Shown: one piece after another, positions 16,679 to 24,658 of the stretch
Layout: every line of letters starts with the position of its first letter
Numbering within the stretch: position 1 is the stretch's first letter
From: Flavobacterium lotistagni
GTDB taxonomy: Bacteria > Bacteroidota > Bacteroidia > Flavobacteriales > Flavobacteriaceae
Length of the DNA: 64,000 nt
Direction of reading: 5' to 3'
Assembly: GCF_011392125.1 (NCBI RefSeq)
Contig: NZ_JAAJBU010000008.1
Span: forward strand, 62,001-126,000
Notes under the pieces: generated by a model
What the model was told of the DNA's origin: nothing
The model's input: the letters and a program-made list of their open reading frames with translations, nothing else
The model's database searches: none
Made by a program: the position numbers and the translations under genes

Positions 16679-18244
16679 ATGAAAAAGCTGCTCTTGTTCT
16701 TCTGGCTACTTTTGACACAAAGTTCAATATCGCAAAGCATTGAGTGGTTGAGGCTTTTCGATGTACATTCCCAAAACGCGTTGGGCGGACTATCCAAAAA
16801 CACGATCAAAGACGAGTACGACAATTTAATCAGTCCGGTGGTAGAAGGTGATATTCTAAAAATTTACCGATTTGACGCACAAGGAAATGAAATTTCGTTA
16901 CTCAACACGCAAAGAACCTGTGGTCAATTCAGCCCAATAACAAAAGTAAGCCCAGGACAATACGCTATAGTTTTCGACACTACACCCAGCGCTACCAATG
17001 CCCATTACAAGCTGCTTTATTTTAATTCTGATTTCGAAATTTTACAAGAATTGGAATTGGATTTTCCAATCTCCGGATTTTTTACTTTTAGTTCGTTTTT
17101 TGCCCATAATGGCTCTTTATATTTCACAGTCTTTACCGATACCGATCAATTGATTTATACTCTTAATTCGGCAAATGAGTTGGTTTTAAAACATACTGCG
17201 CCTGTTGCGAATGCATACACAGAAAGGATTAAAGCACTTTCCAACGGCAATTTTATCATAGATTACGGCGAAAGATTGAACCACCAATTGCGGTGTATTT
17301 CTCCGCAAACAGGGCAACTCATTTGGACCAGGGAGTTTGTCAATACCACTTTTAATACTTACCAACTGGACTACCGAACCATTCTCGGGGAAAACCAGAC
17401 TATTTATCATGCTGGTTTAGAAAGAACTTGGGTTTCTGGAGTAGCGAACGATGTAATTAAATTCCGGGCAATCCATACCGAGAACGGAAACCTCATTCAA
17501 GAGCGCACTTTTTCCTTAACCGATGGCGGAACCGATAAAATTGATGATTTAAGATATAATCCGGTGAACCAACATCTTTACGTGAGCTACCTCAGCAATG
17601 GAACTATTGAGGATGAAGTGGTCATCGAACTCGATCTGAATTTTAATCTAGTGCATCAAGCGCGATTGGCCTATACCTATGACAGTTTAAGTGCTTGGGT
17701 GAATTCAAAAATTGTTATTCGTGATAATGGCGGTCTGATTTTCATCTATACCAACTATAAAAACGAGGCTGAAAACGGCAATCTTCATATTGTGAACATG
17801 AACGCAGATTTGAGTATCAATGGTGCTTTGGAACTGAACATTGCCCCTAAAAACAGTAGTGAAGCTTTTTCCCATGCCTTTCTCTATGATCAGGATCGGC
17901 TTTTCATTACTGGCTATGTTCCCAATGCCAATCCGATGATTGGTTTTGAAGAAGTACAGTATTATTTGGCCATGGTAAACGTCGACCGTTTGCTCAATAC
18001 GGAAAACCAGAATCCAACTGCCAACCTAGTGGTTCGAATCAATCCAGCTACTGAAACATTAGTGATTGATGAAAACATGGCCTTCCAAAATGTTGCTTTT
18101 TTTGACACGCTTGGGAAACTCATCCGCTTAGATGAATTCGCATCAAATACCTACGACATTTCAGGCTTGTCTAGTGGCATATATATTATTCAAGCGATAG
18201 ATCAAAACGGGCAAACCCTTCACGGGAAATTTATTAAAGACTAA
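16679..18244 (+). CDS. T9SS-secreted protein, propeller-like, function unknown
   Basis: 521 residues. Signal peptide MKKLLLFFWLLLTQSSISQ. The body has repeated strand-loop patterns with aromatic and Asp/Asn-rich turns (DGGTDKIDDLRYNPVNQHLYVSYL), which suggests a beta-propeller but no named family. The C-terminus is a type A sorting domain, somewhat degenerate at the front (NPATETLVI instead of PNP), followed by FDTLGKLIRL, LSSGIYIIQAID and KFIKD. First gene after promoter copy 2; 15 bases before the next gene, so an operon with the three following T9SS cargos is likely. Confidence 0.78.
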   Translation: MKKLLLFFWLLLTQSSISQSIEWLRLFDVHSQNALGGLSKNTIKDEYDNLISPVVEGDILKIYRFDAQGNEISLLNTQRTCGQFSPITKVSPGQYAIVFDTTPSATNAHYKLLYFNSDFEILQELELDFPISGFFTFSSFFAHNGSLYFTVFTDTDQLIYTLNSANELVLKHTAPVANAYTERIKALSNGNFIIDYGERLNHQLRCISPQTGQLIWTREFVNTTFNTYQLDYRTILGENQTIYHAGLERTWVSGVANDVIKFRAIHTENGNLIQERTFSLTDGGTDKIDDLRYNPVNQHLYVSYLSNGTIEDEVVIELDLNFNLVHQARLAYTYDSLSAWVNSKIVIRDNGGLIFIYTNYKNEAENGNLHIVNMNADLSINGALELNIAPKNSSEAFSHAFLYDQDRLFITGYVPNANPMIGFEEVQYYLAMVNVDRLLNTENQNPTANLVVRINPATETLVIDENMAFQNVAFFDTLGKLIRLDEFASNTYDISGLSSGIYIIQAIDQNGQTLHGKFIKD

Positions 18245-18259
18245 AACCTATAGCTCAAA

Positions 18260-19339
18260 ATGAAAACACACTACTACTTAAAAAATATCTTGCTGCTTAT
18301 CTTTTGTCTGAATTGGTCCGAGCAAAGTACGGCACAAGTAACTGAAGTCATCGCCGGTTTGTCAAGCCCATACGGACTGGCCGTAGATGAAGCCGGAAAT
18401 TTATTTATCGCCGAATCAGGTACTGTGAATGGCAACAAGGTTTCTATGATGTACTTACCCGATCAAGTAGCCCAAAGCTTTGACTTGTTTACCAGTTTGA
18501 ATCAGCCCACCCGGCTCAAAATCGATAACAATTACCTCTATGTAGTAGAAACTGGTGGCAATCGAATTTCAAGATTCAATATGCTGGTCGCACCGCCTCA
18601 ACTGGTACCTTACATCACAACTGGATTAACTTCGCCGATTGGTTTGGATGTGAAGAGTAATATCGTTCTGGTGGGCGATTACGGCAGTTATGCGATTCGC
18701 AAAATTCTGACCAACACACCGCCTTTCCAAAGCTCGACTGCGGTCAACGACTTGGCAACAGATATTGTTATTGAGGGCGACAATTTCTATTATGCCAATC
18801 CTGATTACGGGCGTGTGAATTACAACTCGCTGGTGAACCCGAGTCCGGTGGATGAATCTCTTTTTGCGCTTCTCACGGCTCCGGCTTCACTGCTGATTCA
18901 CGATAATTATCTCTACACGGCCGATAAAGCTACGGGCAATATCGACCGGATCAACCTCACCGGAAGCTCAACCTTTCCGCAGCGGGTAATCTCAGAGCTA
19001 AACAATCCGCAGAGCATGGTGGTTTACAACAATCAGTTGTATATCGCAGAAATGGGTGCGAACCGAATAGTAAAATTCGATTTGAACAGTTTGAGTCAGA
19101 CTAGTTTCAATAGAGATATTCCGGAAATTTATGTCAATCCCAGTCAAAACATCCTTACGGTAAGTGCTGAGACTAAAATTAAAATAGCAGCCCTCTATGA
19201 TTTGATGGGAAAGGCGATGAAAGTCCATTTACTTTCTTCAAATACCATAGACATTTCCGCGCTTAGTACTGGAGCTTATCTGGTGGAACTGACTGATGGA
19301 AACCACCAAGTTTTCAGATTGAAATTCATCAAATCATAA
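18260..19339 (+). CDS. T9SS-secreted NHL-type beta-propeller protein
   Basis: 359 residues. Signal peptide ending near STAQ, then repeats of the NHL/SMP-30 type: LSSPYGLAVDEAGNLFIAESG, LNQPTRLKIDNNYLYVVETGGNRISRF, LTSPIGLDVKSNIVLVGDYG, LNNPQSMVVYNNQLYIAEMGANRIVKF. C-terminal type A sorting domain (VNPSQNILTV, LMGKAM, LSTGAYLVEL, KFIKS). Probably a surface binding protein; catalytic residues are not evident. Second gene of the copy 2 operon; only 4 bases to the next gene. Confidence 0.82.
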   Translation: MKTHYYLKNILLLIFCLNWSEQSTAQVTEVIAGLSSPYGLAVDEAGNLFIAESGTVNGNKVSMMYLPDQVAQSFDLFTSLNQPTRLKIDNNYLYVVETGGNRISRFNMLVAPPQLVPYITTGLTSPIGLDVKSNIVLVGDYGSYAIRKILTNTPPFQSSTAVNDLATDIVIEGDNFYYANPDYGRVNYNSLVNPSPVDESLFALLTAPASLLIHDNYLYTADKATGNIDRINLTGSSTFPQRVISELNNPQSMVVYNNQLYIAEMGANRIVKFDLNSLSQTSFNRDIPEIYVNPSQNILTVSAETKIKIAALYDLMGKAMKVHLLSSNTIDISALSTGAYLVELTDGNHQVFRLKFIKS

Positions 19340-19343
19340 AAAC

Positions 19344-20855
19344 ATGAAAGTCAGAAAAATCATAATATGCTGCTTGCTTTTTTCGGTAATCGGATGGGCA
19401 CAAGAAACGCGAAAAGTACTGTTCTTAGGCAACAGTTATACTTATGTAAACAACTTACCGCAAACACTTTCTGCCCTAGCTACGAGTGCCGGTGATATTT
19501 TGCTTTACGATGCCAATTTGGTAGGCGGATATACTTTAATGGACCACTACACCAGCGATGTGTCGAGAAACAAAATTCTCTCCAATTCATGGGATTATAT
19601 TGTGCTTCAGGAGCAAAGCCAGCGTCCGGCATTTCCCGTGCCCTCAGCGTTTATGGATGGATTTTTTTTCCTGAAAGATTACATTAAACAAAATCAGTCA
19701 TGTGCCCAACTGACTTCGTTCATGACTTGGGGACACAAAAACGGCGATGTGCAAAACTGCGCAATTAACCCCATGGTTTGCTCCTATGACGGCATGCAAA
19801 ATCTTTTACAACAACGCTATTTTGAAATGTCAGATTTGAACCAATCCGAAGTGACTCCGGTAGGCGTAGTCTGGAGGTATATTAAAGAGAACTATCCCGA
19901 TATCAATTTATATCACCCCGACGATAGTCATCCAACAGTAGCGGGTACTTACCTAGCGGCCTGCTGTTTTTATACTTCGCTTTTTAGAAAAGACCCAATG
20001 CTGATTACCGATAACTACGGCCTTGATGCTCCAACTGCCGAAATTATCAGAAGCGCCACAAAATCTTTGGTTTTCGAACACATGGCCGATTGGTATATTG
20101 GCCGTTATGTTCCGACATCGGGCTTTACCCATGTCATTGGAGAAGGATTCAATCAGGTTAAGATTTTTTCTTTTGATGCCAGCTTTTACAGTTCACTGCT
20201 TTGGGATTTCGGAGATGGGACAACCTCGACCGAATTGGTTCCAACCCACAGTTATGCCAACGACGGCACCTACACCATTAAACAAATTGTAAACAAATGC
20301 TATTTGGGCCAAAATCTGGAATCCGTTACCGAGCAAACGGTCACTTTTTGTCCGCATACTAATACCATTTTTCCCAACTTGCTACTTTGCCCAGAAACCT
20401 CCGGAACCGTCTGGACCCAACCAGCGGAAAGTTACCAGTGGCTTAACGATTATGGTCAACCAATTCCGGGAGCGACTCAGCAATCTCTTGATGTTTGGGC
20501 TGGTTACTCCTATAGTGTTTTAACGACCGTGAATGGTTGTACTGAAAGATCACCTCAAATATTAGTAGACAGCTTGGCTGGAGGCATTGGTAATCCTGAC
20601 GATTGTACTTTAGGAACAGGCGAAATCAAAAAGCCAGAAGTACTGGTATGGCCAAATCCTGCCCAAAATAATATCACCATTGAAACGGAGCATAAAATAG
20701 AACAAATCACTATCTGGAATAGTTTGGGGCAAAAAGTAAAAGCGACTGATGATGCCGAAAAGATAGACATCTCAACGCTAGATACGGGTATTTATCTTGT
20801 TGTAATTACTGGCAATAGCAACAAAGTTCTTGTTTCGAAATTTATTAAAAACTAA
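19344..20855 (+). CDS. T9SS-secreted SGNH hydrolase with PKD domain
   Basis: 503 residues: signal peptide, an SGNH/GDSL-like esterase domain (residues ~20-240), a PKD domain (LWDFGDGTTSTELVPTHSYANDGTYTI cut across its two conserved halves), an Ig-like stretch, and a type A sorting domain (VWPNPAQNNITI, SLGQKV, LDTGIYLVVI, KFIKN). The catalytic Ser is in FLGNSYTY near residue 31, and the Asp/His block is DDSHPT near residue 196. A carbohydrate or lipid esterase acting at the cell surface is likely; substrate unknown. Third gene of the copy 2 operon, with 4- and 6-base spacers on either side. Confidence 0.82.
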   Translation: MKVRKIIICCLLFSVIGWAQETRKVLFLGNSYTYVNNLPQTLSALATSAGDILLYDANLVGGYTLMDHYTSDVSRNKILSNSWDYIVLQEQSQRPAFPVPSAFMDGFFFLKDYIKQNQSCAQLTSFMTWGHKNGDVQNCAINPMVCSYDGMQNLLQQRYFEMSDLNQSEVTPVGVVWRYIKENYPDINLYHPDDSHPTVAGTYLAACCFYTSLFRKDPMLITDNYGLDAPTAEIIRSATKSLVFEHMADWYIGRYVPTSGFTHVIGEGFNQVKIFSFDASFYSSLLWDFGDGTTSTELVPTHSYANDGTYTIKQIVNKCYLGQNLESVTEQTVTFCPHTNTIFPNLLLCPETSGTVWTQPAESYQWLNDYGQPIPGATQQSLDVWAGYSYSVLTTVNGCTERSPQILVDSLAGGIGNPDDCTLGTGEIKKPEVLVWPNPAQNNITIETEHKIEQITIWNSLGQKVKATDDAEKIDISTLDTGIYLVVITGNSNKVLVSKFIKN

Positions 20856-20861
20856 ATAATT

Positions 20862-23162
20862 ATGAAAAGACTACTACCCTTAATATTGCTTCTTTTTAGC
20901 CAGTACCTTATGGCTCAATTGGAGATAGTAGGATCTAAATCTTATGGGCAGCTTTTGTTTATGGAGTACGATCCGTTGGTACCTAACAAAATTTATGCAG
21001 CCACAGTTCGCAACCACATTGTGATGTCAGAAGACAATGGGTTGAATTGGTCTGTTTTTTATACAGTACCAACCGTTGATTTCAAGCAAATCAATAGCCT
21101 TAAAATTTACAATTCCACAATGCTGAGTTTCACTTTGCAGGACGGCTACTCTAACTGCAATAAAATTTACATGCTGGATATCTCCTCACGGCAAATCACT
21201 GATGAATACCTAGTTCCTATCCCTATAAATTCAGATGAAAGTGCTATTACTGCTTATGATTTTTACAATAACGAAATTCTGATTGCACAGCAAATTTATG
21301 GTATATCAGGCTCTAGATATGCCAAAGTCTACTACACCATCAATGGGGGAACTACATGGACTACTGTTTATCATAACATTGATTACGACAGCATTTTTCC
21401 CAATGATGTAGCCATCGCTCCTAATGATCCTGATAAGCTTTTCATTGCACGTGTTGGAGGGCTTGATCCTGAAGATTATGGAGGTTTATTTATTTCGAAA
21501 GATGCAGGTGAAACATGGGAAGAGAAACTATCAGGAATTGAATTGGGTTCAATTACTTTTCATCCCAATACACCCAATGACATATTAATTGGCTCATGGT
21601 ATGGCACTATTACACACTTGTTCCGATCATCCGACAGTGGTGAGAATTGGGAGGATGTTTTTCCAGAGTTACCCAATGAAATGAATTCAGGAATACTGGA
21701 TATCCAGTACAATCCTGCCAACTACCTCAACATTGTGGCTTTGGGCCTGAATGAAATCATGCGGACACAAGACGGCTTTCAAACTAAGGAAATCATCCAT
21801 TATGAAAACAATATGGAAAACCCTAACAATTATTACTTTGGCAGTAAAGTTACCTTCAATCCTTTTCAAACCAATGAATTGCTGATCACTAACAATGATT
21901 ATCCGCTACGGTCCACAAATGGAGGCGAAACCGTACAAAAAATTGACAATCGTTTCTTTTTTTCGCAAAACGGTCAACTCAATTTTTATGAAAAAGACAA
22001 TGAAAAACATTTGTATTATTCCGTACAAAATGGTTTTGTGCATAGAAATTTGAACACCAATACAGAAACTCCGCACGGCATCCAACCGCTACAGTCCCTT
22101 CCTAATGTCGTGAGCCAGTTTTACGCTGACGCCAATCAATTAGGTAGGGTTTACGCTGCCAATCAATCCTTTTTTGGTTCTGGTATCGGGCTTAGTAATG
22201 ATCACGGAAACAACATTCAAGGTTTTGCAACCTCCAATGTCTATTTCCATGCTCTAGCTTCAAAACCCTCTAATCCGAACATTCTATTCTGTTCGGTGTC
22301 GAATGATTTTCAAATCGGAAGCCTGATTCAGTTTGATGTTACAGACCTCAATAATGTACAGCAAGCTCAAATCGATATGCCGGCTTCGGGTTTAATCCAA
22401 GCTTTCCATTTCGATGCTACAGATTCCAGCCGACTACGAATTGCCCTCAATAACCGACTTTACTTGACAACCAATTATGGCGTAAACTGGGATGTAGTGA
22501 CTTCCGGATTGGAAAACTTAAACAATGGAGAAACCATTTTCCATATGGATCAAAATCCGCTCCATCCGGATCAATTGACTTTGGCTACTTCACAAGGCAT
22601 CTTCACCTCAACCGACCACGGAAACCAATGGGTGCAGTTGTCTTCATTTGATGCCCACGAGGTTCATCATTCGGATAGCAATGCAAATTATTTGGTCGCG
22701 ATTACCTACGATACACAAACCACGGATTTTGCCTTGAGATATTCCGTCGATTCAGGGGAAACTTGGCAACAAATCACTACTGAAGAACTGCTCTATCTAT
22801 ATTCCGGTACCAAAAATGTCCAAATCGATTTTAAAGATAGTACCGCAGAGGTGTATATCGGCACTTATGATTTGGGTGTTATTAAATATACAATCGACTT
22901 CAACCAGCTTTCCAATCCAGTGTTCCAATCAGGGAAAAAGTATCGGATTTTTCCAAACCCTACAGGTTCCTTGCTTTATGTAAATGCTTTGAACAATGAA
23001 GAAGCGCTCGATTTTTCAATATATGATATGACCGGTAAGGCCTTTAAAGTACTTTCTAAAAATGAAACCATTGACCTTAATGGCCTTGAAAATGGAAGTT
23101 ACTTTTTAAAAATTCAATCAAAAGAAGGAAATCAGGAAGTGCATCGCATCATCAAAAAGTAA
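20862..23162 (+). CDS. T9SS-secreted BNR/sortilin-like propeller protein
   Basis: 766 residues. Signal peptide MKRLLPLILLLFSQYLMAQ. Many BNR/VPS10-type blades with SxDxGxTW motifs: SEDNGLNWSV, TINGGTTWTT, SKDAGETWEEK, SSDSGENWED, STDHGNQWVQ, SVDSGETWQQ. C-terminal type A sorting domain (IFPNPTGSLLYV, MTGKAF, LENGSYFLKI, RIIKK). Such propellers occur in glycan-binding and glycosidase proteins, but the Asp boxes alone do not show activity. Last T9SS gene of the copy 2 unit. Confidence 0.85.
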   Translation: MKRLLPLILLLFSQYLMAQLEIVGSKSYGQLLFMEYDPLVPNKIYAATVRNHIVMSEDNGLNWSVFYTVPTVDFKQINSLKIYNSTMLSFTLQDGYSNCNKIYMLDISSRQITDEYLVPIPINSDESAITAYDFYNNEILIAQQIYGISGSRYAKVYYTINGGTTWTTVYHNIDYDSIFPNDVAIAPNDPDKLFIARVGGLDPEDYGGLFISKDAGETWEEKLSGIELGSITFHPNTPNDILIGSWYGTITHLFRSSDSGENWEDVFPELPNEMNSGILDIQYNPANYLNIVALGLNEIMRTQDGFQTKEIIHYENNMENPNNYYFGSKVTFNPFQTNELLITNNDYPLRSTNGGETVQKIDNRFFFSQNGQLNFYEKDNEKHLYYSVQNGFVHRNLNTNTETPHGIQPLQSLPNVVSQFYADANQLGRVYAANQSFFGSGIGLSNDHGNNIQGFATSNVYFHALASKPSNPNILFCSVSNDFQIGSLIQFDVTDLNNVQQAQIDMPASGLIQAFHFDATDSSRLRIALNNRLYLTTNYGVNWDVVTSGLENLNNGETIFHMDQNPLHPDQLTLATSQGIFTSTDHGNQWVQLSSFDAHEVHHSDSNANYLVAITYDTQTTDFALRYSVDSGETWQQITTEELLYLYSGTKNVQIDFKDSTAEVYIGTYDLGVIKYTIDFNQLSNPVFQSGKKYRIFPNPTGSLLYVNALNNEEALDFSIYDMTGKAFKVLSKNETIDLNGLENGSYFLKIQSKEGNQEVHRIIKK

Positions 23163-23253
23163 AACAGATTAAAGGATTTGTCGTAATTCATCTAATCGGC
23201 AGATGGCACCCCTGTTCATAGTTAATTAAAACCATAAACTAATCTCTAATAAA

Positions 23254-23796
23254 ATGAAAAAATCAATTTTAAATTCAGGAATCCTCTTAATGACAATTCT
23301 ATTATTCATCTCATGTAGCAGTGATAGCAGCAGCGATAACAATACTTCTCCAGCTACCGAGAACAATTGGAAATTAGGCAACTATAGTTTCTCTAGAACC
23401 TCTTCAGTACAGAACACCTCTACTTATGTCAACGGAAATCCTTTTACACTGGTGATTACCGAATCCAATATCAGAAATGACAATAACTTCAAAGCCTGTA
23501 AGCTGACGTTTTTCTTTAATACCCACCAAACAGGCACCTATACCATCAAATCTGAAGATGCATTATATGATAACCATCTCTTGAAATACCTCCATATCGA
23601 ATGCATCGCAGTGGATTCAGCCGGTAAAACTGCGATATACGAATCCGTTGATACATCGATTTCTGCTACAGTAACTAAAGTAGAAAACCTTTTTGTAGTA
23701 GATGTACCTGATCAAGTAACCTTGACCAAAACCTATGATGGCGGACTGGAAAATGCGCCTGGAACCATGACTTTCAAATGTCAGAAAGTGCGTTAG
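23254..23796 (+). CDS. Putative surface lipoprotein, tandem copy 1
   Basis: 180 residues; lipoprotein signal with Cys21 (LFISCSSDSSSDNN). The Ser/Asp stretch after the lipidated Cys resembles the acidic export tags of surface lipoproteins in Bacteroidota. The mature part is a small beta-rich domain (FTLVITESNI, NFKACKLTFFFNTHQTGTYTI, VTKVENLFVVDVP) with no family I recognise. It is a paralogue of the gene at 24052. It lies 91 bases after the BNR gene without a recognisable promoter. Confidence 0.78.
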   Translation: MKKSILNSGILLMTILLFISCSSDSSSDNNTSPATENNWKLGNYSFSRTSSVQNTSTYVNGNPFTLVITESNIRNDNNFKACKLTFFFNTHQTGTYTIKSEDALYDNHLLKYLHIECIAVDSAGKTAIYESVDTSISATVTKVENLFVVDVPDQVTLTKTYDGGLENAPGTMTFKCQKVR

Positions 23797-23900
23797 GTAG
23801 AATTAAAATAGCTTGAGATTGGAGCTATGATTTGCCTTTGAGAAACTCATTACTATAAGTCTTACGCCATCAATTCGCAGAGCTATATCAATAAGTATTT

Positions 23901-23971
23901 TACCTGTAATCAGGTAGCTGACTTTACCTTTTTATAGGTATTTGATTCAAAACCACTTGAGTCTAACTTTG
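23901..23971 (+). promoter_or_regulatory. 7-2-7 palindrome promoter, copy 3
   Basis: TACCTGTAATCAGGTA (23901-23916), half-site AGGTATTT (23936-23943) overlapping a -33 TTTG, 19-base spacer, -7 box TAACTTTG (23964-23971). Same spacing as copies 1 and 2, while the spacer bases differ, so the conserved positions look selected. Start codon of the next gene at 24052, leader about 75 bases. Confidence 0.8.
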
Positions 23972-24051
23972 TTTAGAAACACAGGCTAATCTTACAAGGC
24001 AATTCCTATTTCGAACGCAATAATAAAAATCACCAATCTAATCTAACAAAA

Positions 24052-24603
24052 ATGAAAAAGTCCATCATTAACTCCACGGTAATGATAATTAGTATGTTTC
24101 TGCTCATCTCCTGCAGCAGCGATAGTAGCAGCGATAACAATACCACACCAACTCCTTCAACAGAAAACAGTTGGAGTTTGAACAGCTATAATTTCTCGAG
24201 AAGGATTTCCGCTCAAGTATTGTCTAATTATACTGACGGCAAGCCTTTCACGCTCATTGATGTTGAATCAAATATTGCCACCAACAACAACAATTTCAAA
24301 GCTTGTAGTATTGACTTTGTGTTCAACACGCACCAAACCGGAACTTACACAGTCAAATCAGAGAACGCTGTATTTACAGACCATTTGTTGCCGTATATGA
24401 GTATCAAATGTACCGTTACTGATGCTGCTGGAAAAGGTGCTATTTATTCGAGCATTGATTCTTCTGTTAGTGCTACAGTTACTATGGTAAACGACAAACT
24501 CGTGGTCGATTTGCCAGAAAGCATCACCATGAACAAAACCTTTGATGACGGACTAGAAAACGCGCCAACCACTATGGCTTTTAAATGCCGGAAAGTGCGG
24601 TAG
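24052..24603 (+). CDS. Putative surface lipoprotein, tandem copy 2
   Basis: 183 residues, paralogue of the gene at 23254: same lipobox region (LISCSSDSSSDNN), same NFKAC...FNTHQTGTYT core and the same C-terminal DDGLENAPTTMAFKCRKVR. The N-terminal half has drifted. Unlike copy 1 it directly follows a 7-2-7 promoter, so the duplication may have placed the two copies under different control. Function unknown. Confidence 0.8.
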   Translation: MKKSIINSTVMIISMFLLISCSSDSSSDNNTTPTPSTENSWSLNSYNFSRRISAQVLSNYTDGKPFTLIDVESNIATNNNNFKACSIDFVFNTHQTGTYTVKSENAVFTDHLLPYMSIKCTVTDAAGKGAIYSSIDSSVSATVTMVNDKLVVDLPESITMNKTFDDGLENAPTTMAFKCRKVR

Positions 24604-24658
24604 TACGAAGGAATTAAATTGTTTGTCAAAAGTTCTTTCTTAAATATTAACGATTGCT

